Part shown: in pieces, positions 35,276-44,344 of the stretch
How the letters are laid out: the number at the start of each line of letters is the position of its first letter
How positions within the stretch are numbered: position 1 is the stretch's first letter
NCBI RefSeq assembly: GCF_008033385.1
Contig: NZ_VOGY01000006.1
Span: 62,001-126,000 of the forward strand
Direction: 5' to 3'
DNA from: Algibacter pacificus
GTDB taxonomy: Bacteria; Bacteroidota; Bacteroidia; Flavobacteriales; Flavobacteriaceae
DNA length: 64,000 nt
The notes under the pieces: generated by a model
Seen by the model: the letters and a program-made list of their open reading frames with translations, nothing else
The model's database searches: none
Told to the model about the DNA's origin: nothing
Program-made: the position numbers and the translations under genes

Positions 35276-36076
35276 ATGAAAAAGTTTTTTTACATTTTAT
35301 TAGTATTCACAGTTTTAAGTAGTTGTAACGAATATCAAAAGGTTTTAAAATCTGAAGATATCGCTGCGAAATTTAAAATGGGTGAAGATTTTTATAACGA
35401 AGGCAAGTTTGCAAAAGCAAATAAATTGTTTGCACAAATTGTTCCCAATTATAGAGGGAAACCGCAAGCTGAAAAATTGATGTATTTATATTCTAATTCG
35501 TTTTATCAAATGAAGGATTATTATGTAGCGGGTTATCAGTTTGAACGTTTTGCCTCTAGTTATCCTAACAGTGAAAAGGTTGAGGAAGCTTCTTTTTTAA
35601 GTGCAAAAAGTTACGCCATGCTTTCTCCGATTTATTCAAAAGATCAAAAAGAAACAACAGAAGCTATAGATAAATTACAAGCATTTATTAATGCTTACCC
35701 CGATTCAGAATATGTTTCCGATGCTAATAAATTGGTAAACGAATTGGATTTTAAATTAGAAAAAAAAGCGTTTAGTATTGCTAAACAATATAATACTATA
35801 TCGGATTATGAAGCTTCAATAAAATCTTTTGATAATTTTATTTTCGATTTTCCAGGATCGTCTTTAAGAGAAGAAGCTTTGTATGTTAGATTTGATTCTG
35901 CATATCAATTAGCAATGAATAGTGTAGAACGAAAAAAGGAAGACCGTTTAAATAAAGCTATAGACTTTTATAAAAGTTTTAAAGAAACATATTCAAGTTC
36001 AGAATTTATTTCACAAATGGATAATATGGCAATCGAATTAAACGATGCTTTAAAAAAATATAGCACAAAAAGTTAA
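35276..36076 (+). CDS. bamD: Outer-membrane assembly lipoprotein BamD
   Basis: BamD is a lipoprotein of the BAM complex, which inserts beta-barrels into the outer membrane. The start MKKFFYILLVFTVLSSCNEY is a lipoprotein signal, followed by tetratricopeptide repeats (AAKFKMGEDFYNEGKFAKAN, KLMYLYSNSFYQMKDYYVA, RFASSYPNSEKVEEASFLSA). Length is 266 residues. It heads the bamD-rpoZ-coaBC-porD-recN block, a conserved order in Bacteroidota. Confidence 0.92.
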   Translation: MKKFFYILLVFTVLSSCNEYQKVLKSEDIAAKFKMGEDFYNEGKFAKANKLFAQIVPNYRGKPQAEKLMYLYSNSFYQMKDYYVAGYQFERFASSYPNSEKVEEASFLSAKSYAMLSPIYSKDQKETTEAIDKLQAFINAYPDSEYVSDANKLVNELDFKLEKKAFSIAKQYNTISDYEASIKSFDNFIFDFPGSSLREEALYVRFDSAYQLAMNSVERKKEDRLNKAIDFYKSFKETYSSSEFISQMDNMAIELNDALKKYSTKS

Positions 36077-36090
36077 ATAACAATACAATA

Positions 36091-36420
36091 ATGGATTTAA
36101 AGAAAACCAATGCTCCAGTTAATACGATTACGTATGATAGGAATAAAATTGATGCGCCAACACAGAACATCTATGAGTCTATTTCTATAATAGCACGTCG
36201 TGCAGACCAAATTAATACTGAGATTAAAAAAGAATTAATCGATAAGTTAGAAGAATTTGCAACTTATAACGATAGTCTTGAAGAAATCTTTGAAAACAAG
36301 GAACAAATTGAGGTTTCTAAATTTTACGAAAAATTACCAAAACCACATTCTTTAGCCGTTCAAGAATGGTTAGCGGATAAAGTGTATTATAGAAATACAG
36401 AGGAAGATTCGAAAGCGTAA
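36091..36420 (+). CDS. rpoZ: RNA polymerase omega-like subunit
   Basis: This 109-residue protein has the omega/RPB6 core NIYESISIIARRADQINTEI near residue 27, which in the family contacts the beta-prime C-terminus and aids polymerase assembly. The tail (HSLAVQEWLADKVYYRNTEE) is longer than in Proteobacteria, usual for Bacteroidota. It begins 14 bases after bamD, so both are probably cotranscribed; a hairpin follows. Confidence 0.85.
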   Translation: MDLKKTNAPVNTITYDRNKIDAPTQNIYESISIIARRADQINTEIKKELIDKLEEFATYNDSLEEIFENKEQIEVSKFYEKLPKPHSLAVQEWLADKVYYRNTEEDSKA

Positions 36421-36448
36421 TTTCTCTTATTTCATTTTTACAAAATTT

Positions 36449-36487
36449 AAACTCCAAACCAATTATATTAATAGGTTTGGAGTTTCT
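36449..36487 (+). terminator. Hairpin after rpoZ
   Basis: AAACTCCAAACC pairs with GGTTTGGAGTTT (12 bp, 13-base loop). The T-run is short, so it may only partly stop transcription. Confidence 0.6.
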
Positions 36488-36525
36488 TGGGTTATTAGGT
36501 ATATATATTAAAAAGACATATTTTT

Positions 36526-37737
36526 ATGAGTATTCTAAACGGTAAAAACGTACTATTAGGAGTCACTGGAGGTATTGCAGCGTATAAAACCGCAGCGTTG
36601 GTTAGATTGTTTATAAAACTAGGGGCCAACGTTAAAGTGGTTATGACACCAGCAGCTAAAGATTTTATAACACCATTAACCTTATCTACGCTTTCTAAAA
36701 ACCCTGTACAATATTCTTTTACAACAGAAGATAATGATACGGTTATTTGGAACGATCATGTTGGCTTAGGCTTATGGGGCGATCTTTTTGTTATTGCACC
36801 AGCAACCGCAAACACCTTATCTAAAATGGCTAGTGGTACCAGTAATAATTTATTGCTTGCCACTTATTTATCTGCAAAATGCCCGGTTTATTTTGCTCCT
36901 GCCATGGATTTGGATATGTATAAACACCCATCCACCATGGAATCTTTCGAGAAATTACAAAGCTTTGGAAATATTATGATTCCTGCCGGTAGTGGAGAAT
37001 TAGCAAGTGGTTTAGTAGGTGAAGGACGTATGGCAGAGCCCGAAGATATCGTGGCGTTTATCGAGCAAGATATTTTAGGTAAATTACCGTTGCGTGGACA
37101 AAAAGTACTGGTTACGGCGGGACCTACTTACGAGGCTATAGATCCTGTTCGTTTTATAGGAAACCATTCTAGTGGAAAAATGGGGTTTGAAATAGCCAAA
37201 GCATCAGCAAACCTTGGTGCAGAAGTGGTTTTAATTACAGGCCCAACTCATGAAAACGTGACGCATAGTTTAATTAATGTAGTGCCTGTAGTTAGTGCTT
37301 CGGATATGTATAATGCCGTTCACGACCATTTTAAAACGGTTGATATTGCTATACTTTCTGCGGCCGTAGCCGATTTTACACCAAAAGTAGTGGCGACTCA
37401 GAAAATAAAAAAGAAGTCGGATACGTTAACTTTAGAGTTGGAGCGTACTAAAGATATTTTAGCGTCTTTAGGCGAAATTAAAACAAAACAGTATTTAGTA
37501 GGTTTTGCATTGGAAACCAATAACGAACTTGAAAATGCAAAAGGAAAATTAAAAAGAAAGAATTTAAATTTAATTGTTTTAAATTCGTTAAATGATAAAG
37601 GTGCTGGTTTTAAAGGTAATACTAATAAAGTGACGTTTATAGATAATACGGGCGATATTGCCGAACATGATTTAAAATCTAAAACCGATGTAGCATCCGA
37701 TTTATTAAACAAAATTATAGAAAATAGACATGCGTAA
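36526..37737 (+). CDS. coaBC: Bifunctional phosphopantothenoylcysteine decarboxylase/synthetase
   Basis: CoaBC makes phosphopantothenoylcysteine and decarboxylates it to 4'-phosphopantetheine for coenzyme A. The N-terminal flavoprotein (about 1-185) has the FMN site GVTGGIAAYKTA and H78 (NDHVGLG); the C-terminal synthetase has TAGPTYEAIDPVRFIGN and AAVADFTP. In the decarboxylase half, the usual PxMNxxMW motif reads PAMDLDMY (Asp at 128) and the usual Cys of the ACG segment is Ser161 (ELASGLVGEGRM). Both residues are reported to be important in E. coli Dfp. The gene overlaps porD by eight bases. Confidence 0.93.
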   Translation: MSILNGKNVLLGVTGGIAAYKTAALVRLFIKLGANVKVVMTPAAKDFITPLTLSTLSKNPVQYSFTTEDNDTVIWNDHVGLGLWGDLFVIAPATANTLSKMASGTSNNLLLATYLSAKCPVYFAPAMDLDMYKHPSTMESFEKLQSFGNIMIPAGSGELASGLVGEGRMAEPEDIVAFIEQDILGKLPLRGQKVLVTAGPTYEAIDPVRFIGNHSSGKMGFEIAKASANLGAEVVLITGPTHENVTHSLINVVPVVSASDMYNAVHDHFKTVDIAILSAAVADFTPKVVATQKIKKKSDTLTLELERTKDILASLGEIKTKQYLVGFALETNNELENAKGKLKRKNLNLIVLNSLNDKGAGFKGNTNKVTFIDNTGDIAEHDLKSKTDVASDLLNKIIENRHA

Positions 37738-38617
37738 TATATTAGTTGTTTTATTAGTGCTATTCAGTTTTACAGGAATTTCGCAAGAATTAAATTGTAA
37801 GGTTATTGTTAATGCACAACAAACTGGGAGTGAAAATCTTCCTATTTTTAAAACTTTAGAGAAACAACTTAACGAATTTATTAATAAAACCAAGTGGACC
37901 AATCAAAAATTTGCTCCGCAAGAGCGAATAGATTGTAGTATGTTTATTAATATTTCAGAATATAGTGGCGAATCGTTTAAAGCAACCTTACAAGTGCAAT
38001 CTGCACGTCCCGTGTATGGTTCTTCTCTAAGTTCTCCAATTTATAACTTTAAAGACAACGATTTTAATTTTAACTATTTAGCATTTCAAAATTTAATCTA
38101 TAATCCAACACAATACGAGTCGAATTTAGTCTCTGTTTTGGCTTTTCATGTTTATATTATTTTAGGTTTAGATGCAGATTCATTTGCAGAAAATGGGGGT
38201 GAAGCACATTTTAAACAAGCGCAAATTATTGCAAATTATTCACAACAAAGCAATTTAACAGGGTGGAAGTTAGAAGATGGATTACAAAGTCGTTTTGCAT
38301 TAATAGATAATTTAATGTCTCCAACATTTAAAGAATTTCATTCCGCAATGTATGATTATCACAGAAAAGGAATGGATGTCATGTCTGTAAACACAAAGGA
38401 AGGAAAAGGGCAAATAGCATCGGCACTTTCTAGTTTTAAGGCGATGAATAGTCGTAGACCAAATTCCTTTTTATTACGAATATTTTTTGATGCAAAGGCC
38501 GATGAGGTACAACAAATATTTAGCGATGGACCTAACGTAAATATAGCAGATTTAAAAGAAACTTTGCAACGTATCGCTCCAATGCACAATACTAAATGGA
38601 GTAACATCAAGTTTTAA
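37730..38617 (+). CDS. porD: Type IX secretion protein PorD (DUF4835)
   Basis: The 295-residue protein begins MRNILVVLLVLFSFTGISQE, a cleavable signal peptide, and continues with the DUF4835/PorD body: NCKVIVNAQQTG, RIDCSMFINISEY and FHVYIILGLDADSFAENGG. PorD-type proteins are periplasmic and are linked to the type IX secretion system and gliding in Bacteroidota; the exact role is unclear. It overlaps coaBC and precedes recN, the usual order. Confidence 0.88.
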   Translation: MRNILVVLLVLFSFTGISQELNCKVIVNAQQTGSENLPIFKTLEKQLNEFINKTKWTNQKFAPQERIDCSMFINISEYSGESFKATLQVQSARPVYGSSLSSPIYNFKDNDFNFNYLAFQNLIYNPTQYESNLVSVLAFHVYIILGLDADSFAENGGEAHFKQAQIIANYSQQSNLTGWKLEDGLQSRFALIDNLMSPTFKEFHSAMYDYHRKGMDVMSVNTKEGKGQIASALSSFKAMNSRRPNSFLLRIFFDAKADEVQQIFSDGPNVNIADLKETLQRIAPMHNTKWSNIKF

Positions 38618-38680
38618 AAGTTTTATTTACTACATATAAAGTTTAAAAAGAAAAGTCTCATTATTTTAAGGCTAAAAAAA

Positions 38681-40333
38681 ATGCTAACATCACTTTCCAT
38701 AAAAAATTACGCATTAATCGATAGTTTACAGGTTAATTTTAACGATGGTTTTTCTATTATTACAGGTGAAACTGGTGCGGGAAAATCGATACTTCTTGGT
38801 GGTTTGTCTTTAATTTTAGGAAAGCGAGCCGATTTAAGTAGTTTAAAAGATGCTTCAAAAAAATGTGTAATTGAGGCAGTTTTCAACGTGTCTAATTATA
38901 ATTTGAAAGCCCTTTTTGAAGCTGAAGATTTCGATTATGAAGCGCAAACTATCATTCGTCGTGAAATTTTACCATCCGGGAAATCTAGAGCGTTTGTAAA
39001 CGATTCGCCAGTAAATTTAAAAGGGTTACAACTTTTGGGAGAACGGTTAATCGATATTCATTCGCAGCATCAAACCATGCAACTAACGGATAACGATTTT
39101 CAGTTTCAAATTATCGATGCTTTAGCAAATAACGATGCTATTTTACAAGACTATAAAAAAGAATTAAAAGGCTATAAAAAACTTCAAAAGGAATTAAAAG
39201 AATTATTGGTTTTTCAGGCGGAAGCCATAAAAGAACACGATTATAATACCTTTTTATTGAACGAATTGGTTGAAGCAAATTTAATCGATGGCGAGATTGA
39301 AACTTTAGAAGAAGAATATGAAACTTTAAATAATATTGAAGGTATTCAGGAAAAACTATCGGAAGCGCATCAATTATTAACCGAAGAAGAAATAGGCGTT
39401 TTAGGGAGTTTAACGAACCTTAAAAATGTGTTTCAAAAACTTTCGGGGTTATCTTCAAAATACGAAGATTTGTATAATCGGGTTAATAGCAGTCTCATTG
39501 AAATGGACGATGTTTTTAGCGAAGTCGATGCTTTACAAGAAGGATTAGATGCCGATCCAGCAAGGTTGGAAGTGGTAGACGCCAAGCTTAAAACCATTCA
39601 TAATTTAATGCAAAAGCATGTTGCAGAAAATGTTTTAGAGCTTATTCAAATTAAAAACACTTTAGAAGAAAAAGTGTTAGCAACTGAAAATTTAGATGAT
39701 GATATTCAGAAAAAACAAAATGAAATTTCATCTAAAATAAAACAGATTAATAAAATTTCAAATGCGCTTCATAAAACACGTATTGCCGTAATTCCGCAGT
39801 TAAAACAAGAAATAGAAACTATTTTGGGAAGTTTAGGCATGCCAAATGCGCAGTTTAAAATTGAAACGGTTTTTAAAGAGACCTTTTTTGCAAATGGGCA
39901 AGATGAACTAACCTTTTTGTTTTCGGCAAATAAAGGCGGCCAATTTAACGAACTTAAAAAGGCGGCCTCGGGAGGGGAATTATCTCGAATTATGCTGGCT
40001 ATAAAATCCGTTTTATCCAATTATATCCAGTTGCCAACCATTATGTTCGATGAAATTGATACCGGGGTTTCTGGCGAGATTTCTAATAAAATGGGCGATA
40101 TTATGCAGCAAATGAGTAAAACCATGCAAGTATTTTCTATTACGCATTTACCACAAGTGGCGGCCAAAGGCCATTCGCATTTTAAAGTGTATAAAGAAGA
40201 TGTGGACAATGTAACCAGAACCAATTTAATCAAGCTAAATCACGACGAGCGTATTGTAGAAATTGCTCAAATGTTAGGCGGAATTGATATGTCATCCTCA
40301 GCAATAGCGCACGCTAAGGAGCTATTGAATTAA
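38681..40333 (+). CDS. recN: DNA repair protein RecN
   Basis: RecN is an SMC-like ATPase acting in double-strand-break repair. The N-terminal Walker A is GETGAGKSILLGGL near residue 30; long coiled-coil arms occupy about residues 150-375 (for example KELKGYKKLQKELKELL); the C-terminal half has the ABC signature ASGGELSRIMLA and Walker B IMFDEIDTGVSG. Length (550) is normal. It closes the bamD block, 63 bases after porD. Confidence 0.95.
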   Translation: MLTSLSIKNYALIDSLQVNFNDGFSIITGETGAGKSILLGGLSLILGKRADLSSLKDASKKCVIEAVFNVSNYNLKALFEAEDFDYEAQTIIRREILPSGKSRAFVNDSPVNLKGLQLLGERLIDIHSQHQTMQLTDNDFQFQIIDALANNDAILQDYKKELKGYKKLQKELKELLVFQAEAIKEHDYNTFLLNELVEANLIDGEIETLEEEYETLNNIEGIQEKLSEAHQLLTEEEIGVLGSLTNLKNVFQKLSGLSSKYEDLYNRVNSSLIEMDDVFSEVDALQEGLDADPARLEVVDAKLKTIHNLMQKHVAENVLELIQIKNTLEEKVLATENLDDDIQKKQNEISSKIKQINKISNALHKTRIAVIPQLKQEIETILGSLGMPNAQFKIETVFKETFFANGQDELTFLFSANKGGQFNELKKAASGGELSRIMLAIKSVLSNYIQLPTIMFDEIDTGVSGEISNKMGDIMQQMSKTMQVFSITHLPQVAAKGHSHFKVYKEDVDNVTRTNLIKLNHDERIVEIAQMLGGIDMSSSAIAHAKELLN

Positions 40334-40372
40334 AAAAAATACAGGTTTTAAGCTTTAAAGTTTAAAGTTTAG

Positions 40373-40380
40373 TATTTTTG
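40373..40380 (+). promoter_or_regulatory. Candidate -7 box for fabI
   Basis: TATTTTTG matches TAnnTTTG 93 bases before the fabI ATG. The long leader contains a small hairpin (GTCC...GGAC near 40413-40430). Confidence 0.4.
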
Positions 40381-40472
40381 CGCCGTTAAATTAACCAATA
40401 TTGTCCGTATTATAGTCCTGTTAAAGGACATAGAAAGGGAACTAACCGAAATTAAAACATATAATTATTACT

Positions 40473-41300
40473 ATGTCATACAATTTACTAAAAGGAAAAA
40501 GAGGGATTATTTTTGGAGCATTAGATGAAAATTCAATTGCTTGGAAAACCGCAGAACGTGTTCATGAAGAAGGTGGAACTTTTGTTTTAACAAATGCACC
40601 AGTGGCCATGAGAATGGGACAAATTAAAGATTTGGCCGAAAAAACAGGTTCTCAAATTATTCCTGCCGATGCCACTTCTGAAGAAGATTTAAAAAATTTA
40701 GTAGAGCAATCTATGGAAATTCTTGGCGGTAAAATCGATTTCGTTTTACACTCAATCGGGATGTCTATCAATGTGCGTAAAGGAAACCACTATACAGATC
40801 AGAATTATGCCTATACTCAAAAAGGTACCGATGTTTCTGCTATGTCGTTTCATAAAGTCATGCAAACGCTATATAAAGCCGATGCTATGAACGAGTGGGG
40901 ATCTATTGTAGCCTTAACTTATATGGCAGCACAACGTGTGTTCCCAGATTATAATGATATGGCCGATAATAAAGCTTATTTAGAAAGTGTAGCACGTAGT
41001 TTTGGTTATTTCTTCGGAAGAGACAAAAACGTTCGTGTAAACACCATTTCGCAATCACCAACACCAACAACTGCAGGTAGCGGCGTAAAAGGATTCGATG
41101 GTTTTATTGCTTACGCCGATAAAATGTCGCCACTTGGTAATGCAACCGCTTTAGATTGTGCAAACTATACCGTATCCCTGTTTAGCGATTTAACAAAACG
41201 TGTTACGCTACAAAACCTATTCCACGACGGCGGCTTTAGCAACATGGGCGTTAGCGATGCTGTTATGAGTGCTTTTGTAGAAGCCGAAGAGAAAAAATAG
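40473..41300 (+). CDS. fabI: Enoyl-[acyl-carrier-protein] reductase (NADH)
   Basis: FabI performs the last reduction of the fatty-acid elongation cycle and is the triclosan target. The SDR fold starts KGKRGIIFGALDENSIAWKT (nucleotide loop); the active site matches the FabI Tyr-x6-Lys pattern YNDMADNK, preceded by LTYMAAQRV. Length is 275 residues. The gene is monocistronic by context and is followed by a terminator. Confidence 0.94.
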   Translation: MSYNLLKGKRGIIFGALDENSIAWKTAERVHEEGGTFVLTNAPVAMRMGQIKDLAEKTGSQIIPADATSEEDLKNLVEQSMEILGGKIDFVLHSIGMSINVRKGNHYTDQNYAYTQKGTDVSAMSFHKVMQTLYKADAMNEWGSIVALTYMAAQRVFPDYNDMADNKAYLESVARSFGYFFGRDKNVRVNTISQSPTPTTAGSGVKGFDGFIAYADKMSPLGNATALDCANYTVSLFSDLTKRVTLQNLFHDGGFSNMGVSDAVMSAFVEAEEKK

Positions 41301-41320
41301 AACATATTTTTATATATTAT

Positions 41321-41350
41321 AAAAAGCCATCTGTAAACGGGTGGCTTTTC
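41321..41350 (+). terminator. Terminator of fabI
   Basis: AAAAGCCATC pairs with GGTGGCTTTT across a TGTAAACG loop. A second, closely similar hairpin lies at 41680-41709. Confidence 0.75.
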
Positions 41351-41374
41351 TATGTTTAAAAATTAAATAATTAT

Positions 41375-41483
41375 GGCGGGTTTTTATAGAAAAAATAAAA
41401 ACCGCGCTATCCGTTCATAGTTTTGGCTCGATGCGCGCCTCGCCAAAAGCTAACCACTACTATCGCTCCCGCAACTATCCGCC
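41375..41483. repeat. Intergenic repeat-like element with GGCGG/CCGCC ends
   Basis: It begins GGCGGGTTTTTATAG and ends CAACTATCCGCC, so its ends form an imperfect inverted repeat. Its ACTACTATCGCTCCCGCAAC segment resembles the right end of family A copy 1 (ACTACTATCCCTAACGCAAC). No gene is present. Confidence 0.5.
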
Positions 41484-41536
41484 AACTTGTTGTTTAATCA
41501 AAAGGGATTGGCTTGTTTGTTGTTTTATTACTTTGA

Positions 41537-41623
41537 GCTAGTGGTGCTACTGCGAGCGTCACACTCGTACCGGCAAGAGAAAGAATAATAAGAGTCGTAA
41601 TAAAAAACAAAACCGTTACCGAA
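41537..41623. repeat. Dispersed intergenic repeat, family B, divergent copy
   Basis: It begins GCTAGTGG and contains GCGAGCGTCACACTCGTACC, matching AGAGCGTCACGCTCGTACCC of the copy at 47633. Its right end is unclear. Confidence 0.45.
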
Positions 41624-41679
41624 CAAATAGAGGTTTTGTAGATGCTCAAAAAAAACAGAAAATATATTTTTTATATTCT

Positions 41680-41709
41680 AAAAGCCAACTGTAAAAGGAT
41701 GGCTTTTTT
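41680..41709. terminator. Second copy of the fabI-type terminator hairpin
   Basis: AAAAGCCAAC...GGATGGCTTTTTT repeats the fabI terminator and its upstream ATATATTTTTTATATT context. It lies just before the glycosyltransferase promoter. Confidence 0.6.
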
Positions 41710-41711
41710 AG

Positions 41712-41719
41712 TACTTTTG
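41712..41719 (+). promoter_or_regulatory. Candidate -7 box of the glycosyltransferase gene (leaderless geometry)
   Basis: TACTTTTG matches TAnnTTTG and ends four bases before the ATG at 41724, so transcription would begin at or next to the start codon. Confidence 0.5.
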
Positions 41720-41723
41720 TATT

Positions 41724-42731
41724 ATGCAATTAGAGTTTTCATTCATAATTCCCGTTTATAATCGTCCCGATGAAATTCAGGAACTTTTAGAGAGTTTTGT
41801 GGACTTAAAAACCGACACAAATTTTGAAATTGTTATTGTGGAAGATGGTTCAAAAGTATCATCAAAACCTATTGTGGATAGCTTTAAAAATAAGTTAGAT
41901 ATTTCTTATTATTTTAAAGAAAACTCAGGGCCTGGAGATTCTCGAAATTACGGAATGCAACGGGCAAAGGGTAATTATTTTATCATTTTAGATTCCGATT
42001 GTATTTTACCAAGCCACTATTTATCCGAAGTTGAAAAAGGGTTAACAGCCAATTATGTCGATTGTTTTGGTGGGCCAGATGCGGCGCATCAATCATTTAC
42101 AAATTTGCAAAAAGCTATTAATTTCTCTATGACTTCAGTTATTACCACCGGAGGCATTCGTGGAAATAAAAACAGTGTCGATACTTTTCAGCCACGAAGT
42201 TTTAATATGGGGCTTTCAAAAAAGGCTTTTCAAGCTTCTGGCGGGTTCGGACGTATTCATCCCGGTGAAGATCCCGATTTATCCATTCGTTTGTGGGATT
42301 TAGGTTTTAAAACCGCTTTAATTTCAGAGGCTTTCGTATATCATAAACGCCGAATTTCTTGGTCTAATTTTTACAAGCAAGTCTATAAATTTGGTATGGT
42401 GCGTCCTATTTTAAATAGCTGGCATCCTTCAACTAAAAAATTAACCTATTGGTTTCCTACGGCATTTGTTTTAGGATTTTTAGCAGCTGTTTTATTGTTT
42501 GTTGTTGGTGTAAAATTTGCATTAGCCTGCTATGTCCTTTATTTTGGAATGGCCTTTATTTTGGTTTTAATGTCAACTAAAAATATAGTAGTTTCTATGT
42601 TGGCTATTCCTGCAATATTAATTCAATTTTTGGGTTATGGCTACGGGTTTTTAAAATCCACAATCGCTGTTTCAGTTTTAAATAAAGATCCCGAAAATCA
42701 TTTTCCTAATTTATTCTTTAAATCGAAATGA
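41724..42731 (+). CDS. Family 2 glycosyltransferase with C-terminal membrane helices
   Basis: The GT-A core is clear: FSFIIPVYNRPDEIQELLES at the N-terminus, VEDGS, and the DxD-like ILDSDC near residue 91. The acceptor-side GEDPDLSIRLW is the usual ED motif. Three hydrophobic segments follow residue 250 (VLGFLAAVLLFVVGVKFALA and others), placing it at the inner membrane. It transfers a sugar to a lipid or polysaccharide acceptor; the substrate cannot be told. It overlaps the YbbR gene by four bases. Confidence 0.88.
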   Translation: MQLEFSFIIPVYNRPDEIQELLESFVDLKTDTNFEIVIVEDGSKVSSKPIVDSFKNKLDISYYFKENSGPGDSRNYGMQRAKGNYFIILDSDCILPSHYLSEVEKGLTANYVDCFGGPDAAHQSFTNLQKAINFSMTSVITTGGIRGNKNSVDTFQPRSFNMGLSKKAFQASGGFGRIHPGEDPDLSIRLWDLGFKTALISEAFVYHKRRISWSNFYKQVYKFGMVRPILNSWHPSTKKLTYWFPTAFVLGFLAAVLLFVVGVKFALACYVLYFGMAFILVLMSTKNIVVSMLAIPAILIQFLGYGYGFLKSTIAVSVLNKDPENHFPNLFFKSK

Positions 42732-43684
42732 TAAAGACGTTAAAAACACATTTATTATCCTCTATTAAAAGTAAAAAGATTAATGTCTTTTTACTGTTTT
42801 TGCTGTCTGCTTTTATTATTTTAATTTTCAATAAATTATCTAAAGAATATACCAATACTTTAGTGTTTAGTGTTGAAAAACAGCAGGTGCCGTTAGAGCA
42901 TGTTATACTCAATGATAGCGCGAATGTATTAGCGATTACGCTAAAAACTCACGGATTTAGATGGTTGAATTACTACATGAGCAAACCGAAGATTAAAATT
43001 GATTTTGCTAAAGATGTGTATAGAAAAGACTCGGCTTATGTATGGCATAAATCCATTAAATATTTAGCGAATACACAATTCGATGATCAGGTGGAATTAT
43101 TGAATATTTCGCCCGACACCTTGTATTTTAAATATGGCGTGAATTTGGTGAAAACGGTTCCTATTCAATTAAAATCGGATATTAAGTTTGCTTTGGGGTA
43201 TGATATTTCTGGTGATTATAATTTAAAACCAGATTCAGTAACCATCATTGGTCCCGATGTTTTGGTATCCAAATTAGATTTTATCGATACAAAACTGGTG
43301 ACTTTAGCCGATGTTAAAACCAATATTATTAAAAATTTAGCATTAGATTTCCCAAATACAACCGATTTAAAATTTTCGACCGATTTAGTAACCTTAAGTG
43401 CAAATGTTGGAAAATTTACTGAAGGAAAGTTAAAGGTGCCGATAGAAATTATCAATATTCCAGAAAATTTAAATATTAAGTATTTCCCAAAAGAAATTAA
43501 CGTATCTTATTACGTGAGTTTAAATAATTTTAATAGTGTTACCGTAAAAGATTTTAAAGTGGTTTGCGATTATAGTAAAGTAGGGAAAGGCTCTACGTTA
43601 ACGCCAGAATTAGTTGAACGCCCCGAGCAGGTTAAAAACGCAAAAATTAATCAGCAACTTATAGAATTTATTATAACAAAATGA
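42728..43684 (+). CDS. YbbR-like domain protein
   Basis: The 318-residue protein has an N-terminal membrane anchor (INVFLLFLLSAFIILIF, about residues 18-35) followed by an extracytoplasmic part. Segments such as DYNLKPDSVTIIGPDVLVSK and NVSYYVSLNN match the beta-rich YbbR repeats. In Firmicutes the YbbR protein CdaR controls CdaA; cdaA in this window is 35 kb away, so a link is only a possibility. It overlaps the upstream glycosyltransferase and the downstream coaE by four bases each. Confidence 0.8.
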   Translation: MIKTLKTHLLSSIKSKKINVFLLFLLSAFIILIFNKLSKEYTNTLVFSVEKQQVPLEHVILNDSANVLAITLKTHGFRWLNYYMSKPKIKIDFAKDVYRKDSAYVWHKSIKYLANTQFDDQVELLNISPDTLYFKYGVNLVKTVPIQLKSDIKFALGYDISGDYNLKPDSVTIIGPDVLVSKLDFIDTKLVTLADVKTNIIKNLALDFPNTTDLKFSTDLVTLSANVGKFTEGKLKVPIEIINIPENLNIKYFPKEINVSYYVSLNNFNSVTVKDFKVVCDYSKVGKGSTLTPELVERPEQVKNAKINQQLIEFIITK

Positions 43685-44274
43685 TTGTAGTAGGACTTAC
43701 AGGTGGAATTGGTAGTGGAAAAACGACGGTAGCTAAAATGTTTTCTGTCTTAGGCGTACCCATTTATATTGCGGACGATGAAGCCAAAAAACTCATGAGT
43801 AAGTCTAAAGTTATTAAACGCAAACTCATTGAATTGTTTGGACCAGAAGCTTATGTTAACAACACGCTAAATAAACCATTTATAGCCAGTATTATTTTTA
43901 ACGATAAAACCATGCTTAGCCAAATGAATGCCATTATTCATCCACGAGTAGCACGGCATTTTGAAAAATGGGGCAATAAACAAAATGCGCCTTATGTTAT
44001 CAAGGAAGTGGCTATTTTATTTGAAAATGGTGGTGATAAACTTTGCGATTATGTTATTACGGTAACGGCTCCAAAAGCGGTTAAAATAGAACGGGTTTTG
44101 GTTAGAGATCAGTCTTCTAAAGAAAAAGTAGAAGCTATTATGAATAATCAATGGAGTGATGCTGAAAAAATACAACGCTCGCAATTTGTTATAGAGAATT
44201 TAGACCTAGAAAACACACAAAAGCAAGTGGCTTCGGTTCATACTCAAATTCTTAAAAAAATACAGAAAACTTAG
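43681..44274 (+). CDS. coaE: Dephospho-CoA kinase
   Basis: CoaE adds the 3'-phosphate in the last step of coenzyme A synthesis. The P-loop is GLTGGIGSGKTTVAKMF at residue 6, followed by DDEAKKLM, INHP-type AIIHPRVARHF and the lid segment around RVLVRDQSS. Length is 197 residues, as usual. It overlaps the YbbR gene by four bases, so the three genes from 41724 form one operon. Confidence 0.94.
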   Translation: MIVVGLTGGIGSGKTTVAKMFSVLGVPIYIADDEAKKLMSKSKVIKRKLIELFGPEAYVNNTLNKPFIASIIFNDKTMLSQMNAIIHPRVARHFEKWGNKQNAPYVIKEVAILFENGGDKLCDYVITVTAPKAVKIERVLVRDQSSKEKVEAIMNNQWSDAEKIQRSQFVIENLDLENTQKQVASVHTQILKKIQKT

Positions 44275-44332
44275 AATTTTAACATTTTTGTTAATGTAAG
44301 GTTAAAAGCTATTTTGGTAAATGTTAAAATGT

Positions 44333-44340
44333 TAATTTTG
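44333..44340 (+). promoter_or_regulatory. Candidate -7 box of the histidine kinase gene (leaderless geometry)
   Basis: TAATTTTG ends four bases before the ATG at 44345; a TTTTG lies at 44312-44316, a little close to be the -33 element. Confidence 0.5.
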
Positions 44341-44344
44341 ACCA

